26,294 nucleotides of DNA from Bacteroidaceae bacterium (GTDB taxonomy: Bacteria > Bacteroidota > Bacteroidia > Bacteroidales > Bacteroidaceae), in contig JAUUPT010000051.1 in the NCBI GenBank assembly GCA_030843315.1, positions 1 through 26,294 on the forward strand. Direction: 5' to 3'. Both the position numbers and the translations under genes were made by a program. The notes beneath the pieces are model-generated. The model was given only the letters and a program-made list of their open reading frames with translations. It was not told the origin of the DNA and searched no databases. Of this stretch, positions 15,865 through 23,782 are shown one piece after another (the stretch's first letter is position 1; each line of letters starts with the position of its first letter).

Positions 15865-17403
15865 TTATTTCTCAGCCCACTCCTTAGCGCCCTGCTCTTT
15901 CAGCTTGGCAGTAAATGCCTGAGCCTTTTCCATACTGGCATTCTCTTCTTCGGGAGTGGCAAAAGCATGCTTATAGCCTTTCACTACATTCCATTCACCA
16001 CGGGTGAAATCGGGGAATGCAACGGCAGCACAACCATTATCCATAGACAGTTCTCCCAATTCTGCCAGGCAGCACCATTCTGCCAGGTCGTAGACATCCA
16101 TATCCAAAGGCAATCCGTTCTGCAAGCAATATACCAGACGGCTGTCCATCACAAAGTCCATACCTCCATGACCGCCTACTTCTTTCGCCATCTCGCCGTA
16201 CTTCTTCAGGATAGGATGCTGGTATTTCTCAACAAGCGCTTCCATTTCGGCTTCCGGCAAGAAACCATGTGAGTTCAAATCGTCAACCTTGGGCTGTACG
16301 CCGGAAGCAGTCAGCTGTTCGGCATCGAGGGCGTATCCTTCGACCGGGTACTTATTGGCAAAACCTTTGGTGCCCGTGAGTTGGTACAAACGGTTGTAAG
16401 GTTGCGGAGTCATTACGTCGTGCTGAATTTCAATCACCTTACCATTGGCAGTGCGAATCAGCGTGGTGGTATGGTCGCCGTTGCGGAACTCTTTGCATTC
16501 TTCGCCGGTTCTCTTTTCCACCAGTTCTTTACCGATCACCGATTTGGTATCCATAGCAACCAAAGTTGCCATACGGTCGCCACGGTGTATATCAAGAGCT
16601 TGGGCTACAGGACCAAGGCCATGAGTGGCATACACGTCACCGCGATGCTTCATGTTATAATCCAGGCGCCATCCCAGTTTGTCGTTCTCTCCATTCTTCC
16701 AATAATGATCCCAGAACGGGCTCAGGTTATGGATATAAGCTCCCTGCGCACGGATCACTTCACCGAAAACGCCCTGCTGCGCCATGTTCAGCGTATTCAT
16801 TTCGAACCAGTCATAGCAGCAGTTCTCCAGGATGAAGCAGTGCTTGCGGGTCGTTTCACTCAGATTGATTAAAGCCCAGCACTCTTGCAGGTTCATGGCA
16901 GAAGGAACTTCTATCGCTACATTCTTTCCGTTCTCCAAAGCACATTTGGCTGCGGGGAAGTGGTGCAACCAATCAGCAGCGATATAAACCAAGTCTATAT
17001 CATCGCGCTTGCAAAGTTCTTCATATCCCTTTTCGCCGGAATAAACGGCAGCTTTCGGCATAGATGCTTTCTTCAGGAGCTCCTGGCATCTCTCCGCACG
17101 CGACTGTTCGTAGTCGCAAAGGGCCACTACCTGCGTTCCGGGAATATAAGTGAAGCGTTCCACAGCTCCGGGGCCACGCATACCCAAGCCAATAAATCCT
17201 ACGCGAACCACTTCCATCTTCGGAGTGGTCAGCCCCAATACACTTTTCTGCCCTGCCGGACGCTCGGGAGTCTTAACGACGATAGTTCCGTCTTTCCACT
17301 CCCATTGAGTCCCCTTCTCCGTCGTCTGCACGGTAGAAGTTTGAGTTGTACATGCGCCCAGTACAAGGCACATGCCTAACAACAACGATTTAACTGCCTT
17401 CAT
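15865..17403 (-). CDS. GH109-type lipoprotein: Gfo/Idh/MocA-fold glycosidase, putative alpha-N-acetylgalactosaminidase
   Basis: The 512-residue product has a lipoprotein signal peptide with lipobox LGAC (acylated Cys at 18). After a linker comes a Rossmann NAD-binding domain starting VRVGFIGLGMRGPG (glycine loop about 72-79). EVPSA (165-169), ENCCYD (193-198) and HGLGP (261-265) follow, all at the spacing known for GH109. GH109 enzymes cleave alpha-GalNAc with bound NAD through a transient oxidation mechanism. The family includes Bacteroides lipoproteins that act on mucin- or blood-group-A-like glycans. The start follows a TATATTTG -7 element by 34 bp. The gene stands alone, convergent with the thioredoxin-fold gene and divergent from the blaI-like gene. 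Other sugar specificities in this fold are possible. Confidence 0.87.
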   Translation of the reverse strand: MKAVKSLLLGMCLVLGACTTQTSTVQTTEKGTQWEWKDGTIVVKTPERPAGQKSVLGLTTPKMEVVRVGFIGLGMRGPGAVERFTYIPGTQVVALCDYEQSRAERCQELLKKASMPKAAVYSGEKGYEELCKRDDIDLVYIAADWLHHFPAAKCALENGKNVAIEVPSAMNLQECWALINLSETTRKHCFILENCCYDWFEMNTLNMAQQGVFGEVIRAQGAYIHNLSPFWDHYWKNGENDKLGWRLDYNMKHRGDVYATHGLGPVAQALDIHRGDRMATLVAMDTKSVIGKELVEKRTGEECKEFRNGDHTTTLIRTANGKVIEIQHDVMTPQPYNRLYQLTGTKGFANKYPVEGYALDAEQLTASGVQPKVDDLNSHGFLPEAEMEALVEKYQHPILKKYGEMAKEVGGHGGMDFVMDSRLVYCLQNGLPLDMDVYDLAEWCCLAELGELSMDNGCAAVAFPDFTRGEWNVVKGYKHAFATPEEENASMEKAQAFTAKLKEQGAKEWAEK

Positions 17404-17437
17404 GTTCTGTTATGTTTTAAAGTAAATAAATATGTAA

Positions 17438-17445
17438 CAAATATA
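17438..17445 (-). promoter_or_regulatory. -7 element of the GH109-like gene promoter
   Basis: On the minus strand this reads TATATTTG, a full TAnnTTTG match. The start codon is 34 bp downstream. No clear -33 element is seen. Confidence 0.65.
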
Positions 17446-17515
17446 GCTAATATTAATCAAAAGAAGGACAACAAGCAGTATGTTCTTTCATTTAGATTAA
17501 TTAACCCACTGTTTC

Positions 17516-17545
17516 TTGCTTAATTACGAATTATTCGTAGCTTTG
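17516..17545 (+). promoter_or_regulatory. Promoter of the blaI-like/M56 operon
   Basis: TTG (17516-17518) and the TAGCTTTG -7 element (17538-17545) are 19 bp apart. The ATG of the repressor gene at 17573 lies 27 bp downstream. Confidence 0.8.
17525..17539. promoter_or_regulatory. Candidate operator for the BlaI/MecI-type repressor
   Basis: A perfect inverted repeat, TACGAA and TTCGTA around a TTA spacer, fills the gap between the -33 and -7 elements and includes the first two bases of the -7. BlaI/MecI proteins bind palindromic sites with TACx...xGTA ends as dimers and repress their own operon. The position and symmetry fit autoregulation; binding is inferred. Confidence 0.6.
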
Positions 17546-17572
17546 CATTGAATTCATTTAAATACTTTATCC

Positions 17573-17935
17573 ATGGAGAAATTAACGATACAAGAAGAAG
17601 AAGTGATGTTGTACATCTGGGAGCTGGGCAGCTGCTTCGTGAAAGACATTGTTGCCAAGTATTCAAAACCGGCGCCCCCCTACACCACCGTAGCATCCAT
17701 CGTGAAGAATCTGGAGCGTAAACAATACGTCAGTGCCGCCCGTGTAGGAAACACTTATCAGTATACGCCGCTGATTCGCGAAAGTGAATATAAACGTACT
17801 TTCATGAGCGGCTTTGTACGCAACTATTTTGAAAATTCCTATAAGGAAATGGTTTCTTTCTTTGCCAAAGAGCAAAAGATTTCGACCAATGACCTGAAAG
17901 ACATTATAGACATGATAGAGAAAGGAAAAGAATAA
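17573..17935 (+). CDS. BlaI/MecI-family transcriptional repressor
   Basis: The 120-residue product has the family's winged-helix layout. It starts LTIQEEEVMLYIWELGSCFVKDIVAKY, then the recognition-helix region PPYTTVASIVKNLERKQYV (residues 35-53), then the wing VGNTYQYTPL. The C-terminal helices (about 75-120) would dimerise and hold the site cleaved by the partner protease. Length matches the family (about 120-130). The gene has a promoter with an overlapping palindrome, which fits self-repression. It lies 18 bp upstream of the M56 protease gene. In staphylococci such pairs respond to beta-lactams; in Bacteroides they are widespread and the signal is usually unknown. No beta-lactamase gene is present here. 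Confidence 0.92.
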   Translation: MEKLTIQEEEVMLYIWELGSCFVKDIVAKYSKPAPPYTTVASIVKNLERKQYVSAARVGNTYQYTPLIRESEYKRTFMSGFVRNYFENSYKEMVSFFAKEQKISTNDLKDIIDMIEKGKE

Positions 17936-17953
17936 CAACTAATACATTATTAT

Positions 17954-19873
17954 ATGTTGGCCTATTTTCTAAAAGTGAATGTAGCGATAGTATTGTTCTA
18001 TGCATTCTATCGGCTGTTCTTCTACAAAGACACGTTCTTTGGCTGGCGCAGAACGGCCATGCTCTGCTTCTTTGCCATCTCCGCTGCCGTTCCGTTGCTG
18101 AATATACAGACGTGGATAACGGCGCAGGAGCCGATGGTAGCAATGGCAGACCTTTATGCCAGTGTCGTACTGCCGGAATTCACGATAACTCCCGAAGCTG
18201 CCACAACCGACTGGAAAAGTCTTATCCTTGAATATGCAGGTATTGCTTATTGGATAATCGTAGTCCTGCTGGCAATGCGCTTCGCGATACAATTGGCAGG
18301 CATTATCCGACTGGCTTGCCGATGCCACAAGATACAAATAGGCGATTCAACCATTCATCTGCTTCCCCGGGCAGACGGACCTTTTTCTTTCTTTCGCTGG
18401 ATTTTTATCCATCCGGCTTCGCATACCGAAGAAGAATTCAACGAGATATTGACTCATGAACAGACACACGCCCGGCAGTGGCACTCCATTGATGTTATCA
18501 TCAGTGAGTTGACGTGCACGCTATGCTGGTTCAATCCTTTTGCCTGGCTCATGAAACGGGAAATCCGTACCAACCTGGAATATATGGCCGATGCCCGCGT
18601 ATTGGAAGACGGCTATGACTCCAAAACCTACCAGTACCATCTGTTAGGATTATCACACCATAAGGCTGCAGCAACTATCTATAACAGTTTCAATGTTTTA
18701 CCATTAAAAAAACGCATCAAAATGATGAACAAAAAGAGAACAAAAGAAATAGGAAGGACCAAATACCTGATGTTCCTTCCTTTAGCAGCCTTACTGATGA
18801 TTATCAGTAACATCGAAACCGTGGCACGCACTTCCGAGATATGGATGCCCGCTCTGACGGCAATAGAGGATCTGCCCCTCAGTGTTATAAATCCCGACCA
18901 AAAAGGCGAAACAACCTTCCACGTCACTATAGTAGACAAGCAAGGAAAAGTTGTGCCGAACGTAAAAATCCAAACCACGCTGGCAGGGAAACAGCTGAAC
19001 TTCAAGACCGGGGCAGACGGGAAAGCCGACATCACCTTAGACATGAACGGGCTGAAGCACGCCACGATGTATGCCGCCACCCCGGATGGCAACAACTTCA
19101 TTTTTGTCCTCTCTTCGGGAGAGACCGTACGCACCATCAACATAGATGAGCATCAGTACGCCCCAATCACGTACACCCCTGACGCGAATGGCATTTTTGA
19201 GGTAGTGGAGCATATGCCGGAATTTGCAAACGGCGGTATGTCAGGGCTGATGAAGTATTTGAGCGAAAATATTCGATATCCGGCAATTGCCCATGAGAAC
19301 GGTACGCAAGGACGGGTGACCGTACAATTCGTAGTAGAAAAAGACGGGGCTATCAGCAACGCGAAAATCCTTCGAGGTGCCGATCCCGACTTGGACAAAG
19401 AAGCCATCCGGGTAGTAAATGCCATGCCGAAGTGGAAACCCGGCACCCAAGACGGGCAAGCTGTGCGGGTGAAGTATACCATACCGGTGATGTTCCGCCT
19501 GACGGGAGGTGAAGAACCGGTTCAGCATGCCGTAGCGACAAGGACGGAGACAGGCGAAATCATCTTTGAGGTAGTAGAGGTTATGCCTGAATTTCCCGGT
19601 GGTATGTCTGCACTGATGGACTTTATAAGTAAGAACATCAAGTATCCGGTAGAAGCACAAAAGGCGGGAACACAAGGAAGAGTTACTATACAGTTCATTG
19701 TCAATACGGAAGGAGACATTGTCAACCCGAAAGTACTTCGCGGTGTTGACCCGTTGCTGGATGCCGAAGCGCTCCGCCTAACCACCATTATGCCTAAATG
19801 GAAGCCCGGTACACAAAAGGGGCAAGCCGTGAATGTGAAATATACAATACCGGTGATGTTCCGCTTGGGATAA
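17954..19873 (+). CDS. BlaR1/MecR1-like M56 metalloprotease sensor with two tandem TonB C-terminal domains
   Basis: The 639-residue product has membrane helices around residues 5-23, 36-50, 95-120 and 270-287. The zinc protease motif HEQTH is at 168-172, and NLEYMAD at 207-213 supplies the third-ligand region of M56 peptidases. After the last helix comes a beta-rich segment, VTIVDKQGKVVPNVKIQTT (about 324-342), like a carboxypeptidase-regulatory fold. Two TonB C-terminal-type domains follow (about 415-516 and 538-638), each with GGMS, YP, GTQGRVT(V/I)QF, PKWKPGTQ and KYTIPVMFRL. There is no penicillin-binding sensor domain, so the ligand is not a beta-lactam by the BlaR1 route. It probably cleaves the repressor encoded 18 bp upstream when its periplasmic part is engaged. 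The two TonB domains are an internal duplication. Confidence 0.9.
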   Translation: MLAYFLKVNVAIVLFYAFYRLFFYKDTFFGWRRTAMLCFFAISAAVPLLNIQTWITAQEPMVAMADLYASVVLPEFTITPEAATTDWKSLILEYAGIAYWIIVVLLAMRFAIQLAGIIRLACRCHKIQIGDSTIHLLPRADGPFSFFRWIFIHPASHTEEEFNEILTHEQTHARQWHSIDVIISELTCTLCWFNPFAWLMKREIRTNLEYMADARVLEDGYDSKTYQYHLLGLSHHKAAATIYNSFNVLPLKKRIKMMNKKRTKEIGRTKYLMFLPLAALLMIISNIETVARTSEIWMPALTAIEDLPLSVINPDQKGETTFHVTIVDKQGKVVPNVKIQTTLAGKQLNFKTGADGKADITLDMNGLKHATMYAATPDGNNFIFVLSSGETVRTINIDEHQYAPITYTPDANGIFEVVEHMPEFANGGMSGLMKYLSENIRYPAIAHENGTQGRVTVQFVVEKDGAISNAKILRGADPDLDKEAIRVVNAMPKWKPGTQDGQAVRVKYTIPVMFRLTGGEEPVQHAVATRTETGEIIFEVVEVMPEFPGGMSALMDFISKNIKYPVEAQKAGTQGRVTIQFIVNTEGDIVNPKVLRGVDPLLDAEALRLTTIMPKWKPGTQKGQAVNVKYTIPVMFRLG

Positions 19874-19927
19874 GCCAAGCCTCATACACCACCGATACTT
19901 CAAATAAATAAATTCTCTCCTAACTGA

Positions 19928-19964
19928 AAAAGGAGCAGATGCTTTCGCGGCATTTGCTCCTTTT
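19928..19964. terminator. Terminator between the convergent M56 and mrp genes
   Basis: AAAAGGAGCAGATGC (19928-19942) pairs with GCATTTGCTCCTTTT (19950-19964) with one G-T wobble and a 7-nt loop. A and T runs at both ends make it usable in both directions. Confidence 0.88.
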
Positions 19965-20002
19965 CATATAAATCGGGGGACAACAGTCCCTGCTATTACG
20001 CT

Positions 20003-21103
20003 TTATTTATGCATCTCCACAATCTGTGTCGGCGCCATCTCCACATTTCTGCGGTCCACCTGGCGGACTACGGCAGCAGCCAGTTGCAAGAAAGCGCGTC
20101 CCGTCACGGTGTTTTCGTCCAATGCAACCGGGGTACCGTTGTCGCCACTTTCGCAGATGCTTTGTACGATAGGAATCTGCCCTAATAGCGGCACATTCAT
20201 TTCTTCCGCCAGCTTCTTGGCACCTTCTTTTCCGAAGATATAGTATTTATTCTCCGGCAGTTCGGCAGGCGTGAACCAAGCCATATTCTCAACCAGGCCG
20301 AGGATAGGCACATTCACTTTGTCGTTGGTGAACATATTGATGCCCTTGCGCGCATCCGCCAATGCCACAGCCTGCGGAGTGCTGACAACGACAACACCGG
20401 TCAGGGCCAAAGTCTGCACAATCGTCAGATGGATGTCGCTTGTTCCGGGCGGAAGGTCGATAAGGAAATAATCCAAATCGCCCCAATTGGCATCGCCAAT
20501 CAGTTGCTTCAAAGCATTGCTTGCCATACCACCACGCCACAGGGTAGCCTGGTCGGGGTCGACAAAGAAACCGATAGAAAGCAATTTAATGCCGTACTTC
20601 TCGATTGGAACAATCAAATCACGTCCGCCGATATTCTCGGCAAACGGACGGGCATCTTCCACCTGAAACATCTTCGGTACGGAAGGGCCGAAGATATCGG
20701 CATCCAGCAAACCGACCTTATATCCGAGTTTCGCCAAAGATACGGCAAGATTTGCCGCCACCGTAGATTTGCCTACGCCGCCTTTACCGGAAGAAACGCC
20801 GATAACGTTTTTCACCTGCGGCAACAATTTGCCTACTTCGGGGCGGGGCGCCTGGCGGCTTTCAGTGGCAATAGCCACCTCCACCTCGGGAGAGACGTAA
20901 GTATGTATAGCTGTCTCAGCCGCCTTCAACATCGATTTCATAAACGGGTCCGTCGGTTTCTCGAATATCAACGAGAAACTGACTTTCATCCCGTCAATAC
21001 GCAGATTATCGGCTACCATTTCAGCCTCAACGAGGTTCTTTCCGGTGCCGGGATAGCGCACTGTTGCCAGTGCGTCCATTATCAGTTTAGGATAGAGAGT
21101 CAT
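20003..21103 (-). CDS. mrp: Mrp/ApbC/NBP35-family P-loop ATPase, Fe-S carrier type, without the CxxC motif
   Basis: The 366-residue product has an N-terminal MIP18/DUF59-like domain (about 5-80). A deviant Walker A, GKGGVGKST, is at 106-114, with DADIFGPSVPKMF at 134-146 and LIDLPPGTSD at 215-223. All are hallmarks of Mrp proteins, which carry Fe-S clusters to target proteins in E. coli and Salmonella. In those proteins a CxxC pair near the C-terminus binds a bridging cluster. Here that stretch reads WFTPAELPENKYYIFG (276-291) and has no Cys; the only C-terminal Cys is at 317. This may be a lineage feature of Bacteroides Mrp proteins. It lies 41 bp downstream of trmB on the same strand. Confidence 0.9.
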   Translation of the reverse strand: MTLYPKLIMDALATVRYPGTGKNLVEAEMVADNLRIDGMKVSFSLIFEKPTDPFMKSMLKAAETAIHTYVSPEVEVAIATESRQAPRPEVGKLLPQVKNVIGVSSGKGGVGKSTVAANLAVSLAKLGYKVGLLDADIFGPSVPKMFQVEDARPFAENIGGRDLIVPIEKYGIKLLSIGFFVDPDQATLWRGGMASNALKQLIGDANWGDLDYFLIDLPPGTSDIHLTIVQTLALTGVVVVSTPQAVALADARKGINMFTNDKVNVPILGLVENMAWFTPAELPENKYYIFGKEGAKKLAEEMNVPLLGQIPIVQSICESGDNGTPVALDENTVTGRAFLQLAAAVVRQVDRRNVEMAPTQIVEMHK

Positions 21104-21144
21104 ATTTTAAATTACAAGTTACTAATTACCAATTATAAATTACG

Positions 21145-21903
21145 TTACTTACTTGTTTGCAGCCCGCTACGCTTGCTGCGGTTATAACTGCGATATTCAT
21201 CCAGTTCTATTTCCACATCGGGTTCTTGTAGTTCCCCCTCTTGCGGAAGGCGGAATTTGATATACTTAATGTTTAAACCACGATCCAGCCATTGTTGTTC
21301 ATAATAAGTCTTGATACTGAGGATTTCGTCCGCCATACCGGAGTGATACAAATCTTCCGTCATTACATCCACCGGCAAACGGTTTTTCTCAATCATGTAT
21401 CTGGTATAGGTGAACATGAAGTTACTGTCCGTCTTTAGATGAACGATGCCATCGTCCTTCAGGAACTTGCGGTAGCGCTCCATAAAGTAGGTCGAAGTGA
21501 GCCGCTTGGTGGCCTTCTTCATCTGCGGATCGGAGAAAGTAAGCCATATCTCACTGACTTCACCCCAGGCAAAGAAGCGGTCAATGATTTCAATGTTTGT
21601 ACGCAGGAAAGCGACATTCTTCATGCCTGCTTCCAAAGACTCGGTGGCTCCCGTCCACATACGCGCACCCTTTATATCAACGGCAATAAAGTTTTTGTCC
21701 GGAAACATACGTCCCAGCCCGACAGTGTATTCTCCCCGGCCGCAGCCCAGTTCCAGAACAATCGGATGATCGTTCTTAAAGAACTGTTTGTGCCAGTTCC
21801 CTTTCATTTCAAACGGTATATTATCCACCGCCGAGTATGGATACTCAAAAACGTGCGGATAACTCGCCATATCGGCAAACTTCTCTAACTTATTTTTTCC
21901 CAT
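21145..21903 (-). CDS. trmB: tRNA (guanine-N7)-methyltransferase
   Basis: The 252-residue product contains the SAM-binding motif LELGCGRGEY (about 50-59), AVDIKG (74-79), LRTNIEII (100-107) and FSDPQMKKATKRL (123-135), the TrmB form of the F-x-DP-x-xKxRH motif. It methylates G46 in the variable loop of tRNAs with S-adenosylmethionine. The last 25 residues are charged and probably disordered. It sits between ilvE and mrp on the same strand. A terminator-like hairpin lies directly upstream of its start codon, with no clear consensus promoter in between, so how much of its transcription comes from ilvE read-through is open. Confidence 0.93.
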   Translation of the reverse strand: MGKNKLEKFADMASYPHVFEYPYSAVDNIPFEMKGNWHKQFFKNDHPIVLELGCGRGEYTVGLGRMFPDKNFIAVDIKGARMWTGATESLEAGMKNVAFLRTNIEIIDRFFAWGEVSEIWLTFSDPQMKKATKRLTSTYFMERYRKFLKDDGIVHLKTDSNFMFTYTRYMIEKNRLPVDVMTEDLYHSGMADEILSIKTYYEQQWLDRGLNIKYIKFRLPQEGELQEPDVEIELDEYRSYNRSKRSGLQTSK

Positions 21904-21907
21904 TTAC

Positions 21908-21952
21908 GTGTATTAAAATAAAAACAAGCAGGGAAAGCCCGTGCTCTCCCTG
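21908..21952 (-). terminator. Terminator-like hairpin between ilvE and trmB
   Basis: On the minus strand CAGGGAGAG pairs with CTTTCCCTG (one mismatch) around a CACGGG loop, then comes CTTGTTTTTATTTTAA, a good T tract. It would end ilvE transcripts. It finishes only a few bases before the trmB start codon at 21903. Confidence 0.7.
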
Positions 21953-22004
21953 TAGTCCCTTGTCGCAAAATGTATTCCGGACAAGGATTATATCTTTACG
22001 CCCG

Positions 22005-23024
22005 TTATTCTACGATGGTTACCCAGCCGTGAGTATCAGGCTCGTCGCCATACTGAATAGCACGCAACTTGTTATACAGTTTCGTACAGACAGGCCCCGG
22101 CTTTCCATCTTTGGAAATGACATAAGACTTATTGTTCTCTACATCATCAATGCGCTCGATAGGACTGATAACGGCAGCAGTACCACAAGCACCCGCCTCT
22201 TCAAACGTCGACAGTTCTTCTTCGGGAACCGGACGGCGTTCCACCTTCATACCCATATCTTCGGCCAACTGCATCAAGCTCTTGTTAGTGATAGACGGAA
22301 GGATAGAAGAAGATTTCGGAGTGATATAAGTATTATCTTTGATACCGAAGAAGTTGGCAGCGCCACATTCGTCGATATATTTCTTCTCTTTGGCATCGAG
22401 ATAGAATTCACAAGCATAACCCAAATCGTGTGCTTTCTTGTTGGCACGCAGGCTGGCTGCATAGTTGCCACCTACTTTATAGATACCTGTACCCAGCGGA
22501 GCAGCACGGTCGAACTCACGGATAATGACATACGGATTGGTTGAGAAACCACCTTTGAAATAAGGACCTACGGGCGTTACGAACACTACGAACAAGTATT
22601 CATTAGCAGGATGTACACCTACCTGAGCACCGGTACCAATCAGCAACGGACGGATATACAAGGATGCACCCGATTCGTAAGGCGGAATGAAACGTTCGTT
22701 CAGCTTCACGACTTTCAGAATAGCTTCTCTGAAACGTTCTGTCGGCAACTCAGCCATCAGGATGCCCTGGCAGGTAGACTGCATACGAGCCGCATTCTCT
22801 TCCAAACGGAAAATGCGCACCTTGCCATCCTTACCCCGGAAAGCCTTCAAGCCTTCAAAAGCTTCTTGGCCGTAATGCAAACAAGTGGCAGCCATGTGCA
22901 TGGGAATTGTTTCTTCACTGCAAACTTCCAATTCGCCCCACTGTCCGTTACGATTATAAATTCTCACATTGTAATCTGTCTTCATATATCCGAACGGCAG
23001 ATTAGCCCAATCCAGTTCTTTCAT
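22005..23024 (-). CDS. ilvE: Branched-chain amino-acid aminotransferase
   Basis: The 339-residue product is a fold-type IV PLP enzyme of the longer, eukaryote-like BCAT group. It shows CLHYGQEAFEGLKAFR (48-63), YIRPLLIGTGAQVGV (123-137) and YKVGGNY (182-188), in which Lys183 would bind PLP. GACGTAAVISPI follows near the C-terminus. It transfers amino groups between Leu, Ile or Val and 2-oxoglutarate, in both synthesis and breakdown of these amino acids. The start at 23024 lies 41 bp after a TATTTTTG -7 element that overlaps the end of xseB, so it has its own promoter. A hairpin terminator follows about 50 bp after the stop. Confidence 0.95.
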   Translation of the reverse strand: MKELDWANLPFGYMKTDYNVRIYNRNGQWGELEVCSEETIPMHMAATCLHYGQEAFEGLKAFRGKDGKVRIFRLEENAARMQSTCQGILMAELPTERFREAILKVVKLNERFIPPYESGASLYIRPLLIGTGAQVGVHPANEYLFVVFVTPVGPYFKGGFSTNPYVIIREFDRAAPLGTGIYKVGGNYAASLRANKKAHDLGYACEFYLDAKEKKYIDECGAANFFGIKDNTYITPKSSSILPSITNKSLMQLAEDMGMKVERRPVPEEELSTFEEAGACGTAAVISPIERIDDVENNKSYVISKDGKPGPVCTKLYNKLRAIQYGDEPDTHGWVTIVE

Positions 23025-23064
23025 ATTTTCAAAGCATTAGTTACTTCTTACGTACATTTTGCAA

Positions 23065-23072
23065 CAAAAATA
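23065..23072 (-). promoter_or_regulatory. -7 element of the ilvE promoter
   Basis: On the minus strand this reads TATTTTTG, matching TAnnTTTG. It begins just 4 bp after the xseB stop codon. No clear -33 element is visible in the xseB 3' end. Confidence 0.6.
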
Positions 23073-23076
23073 GCTT

Positions 23077-23286
23077 TTATTCTTCAGATTCCCGCTCCTC
23101 TGACAATAATTTTTCTATTTCCCGGTCTGCTTTGGTCAATTTGTCGCTGCAAAACGCAATAATCTCGTTCGCCTCCTTTATTTTTTCGGACAAGGCATCA
23201 ATTTCCAACTCATTATTGTCTATCTGACTGACAATCTTTTCCAAGCGCGCCATGGCTTGGGAATAGGTTTCTTTCTTCGTAGGCAT
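23077..23286 (-). CDS. xseB: Exodeoxyribonuclease VII small subunit
   Basis: The 69-residue product has the XseB signature: YSQAMARLEKIVSQIDNNELEIDALSEKIKEANEII, two helices with the E-x-x-x-L-E-x-I and L-x-x-x-I pattern and the turn NNELEID. It assembles several copies around the XseA catalytic subunit in the cytoplasm, for single-strand DNA degradation and mismatch or recombination processing. Length fits the family (about 60-85). It lies 19 bp downstream of a small lipoprotein gene that separates it from xseA, and is probably read from the same transcript. Confidence 0.93.
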   Translation of the reverse strand: MPTKKETYSQAMARLEKIVSQIDNNELEIDALSEKIKEANEIIAFCSDKLTKADREIEKLLSEERESEE

Positions 23287-23305
23287 ATCTAATTTTGATT
23301 ACACA

Positions 23306-23713
23306 TTATTCCTTTTTCGCGAGTTCCTTATCTGTTTCCCCATCTGCAAGTATTAAGTTCTTCCACTTCATTTTATTGGCTGTCAGCTTTTGAATTTCAT
23401 ACTTCTCTGTAAGCGGTAGTTTACTATCTGTCAAAGTTATCTGATTCTTCTCCCGGTCAATCACATATTTATAATTACGCGGTATTCCATCAACCGCCGG
23501 TCCTGTATAAATAGCCGAGCACGTTTGGCTTTTAGTATCGAATACATAATGATCTGCAGCATCATCAGATGAAGGCTTTGTTACTACCCAATGCCCCTCT
23601 AACAGAGAATAATCGAACACTGTATCTTTCTCGTCGTCATCACTGCTGCATGAGGCAAAACTGAATGCAAATAAGAACAATAAGAATGCTCCAAATAATT
23701 TCTGTGCTTTCAT
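23306..23713 (-). CDS. Small lipoprotein of unknown function, lodged between xseA and xseB
   Basis: The 135-residue product has a lipoprotein signal peptide ending in FASC, with the acylated Cys at residue 22. SSDDDEKD follows; Ser/Asp after the Cys is common in Bacteroides lipoproteins, and acidic residues there fit the surface-export signal described for this group. The remaining 105 residues are beta-rich, with LLEGHWVVTKPS and KYKYVIDREKNQITLTDSKLP, which fits the small lipocalin-like lipoproteins of Bacteroides (W in the first strand, repeated hairpins). It lies 69 bp after the xseA stop and 19 bp before xseB. A weak TATTTCTG promoter candidate precedes it, so it may be partly independent. 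The function is unknown. Confidence 0.75.
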   Translation of the reverse strand: MKAQKLFGAFLLFLFAFSFASCSSDDDEKDTVFDYSLLEGHWVVTKPSSDDAADHYVFDTKSQTCSAIYTGPAVDGIPRNYKYVIDREKNQITLTDSKLPLTEKYEIQKLTANKMKWKNLILADGETDKELAKKE

Positions 23714-23753
23714 ATCAACAAGGTTTTAAATGATTAATAATATTTATTAAACG

Positions 23754-23761
23754 CAGAAATA
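23754..23761 (-). promoter_or_regulatory. Weak -7 candidate upstream of the small lipoprotein gene
   Basis: On the minus strand it reads TATTTCTG, one mismatch from TAnnTTTG, 40 bp before the start codon. It lies in the 69-bp gap after xseA. No -33 element is clear. Confidence 0.3.
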
Positions 23762-23782
23762 GTTGGAGTACTGCACATTATA

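Noticed and set aside
17573..19873. Beta-lactam resistance regulon
   Set aside because: The repressor and M56 protease are of the BlaI/BlaR1 families, but there is no penicillin-binding sensor domain and no beta-lactamase gene nearby.
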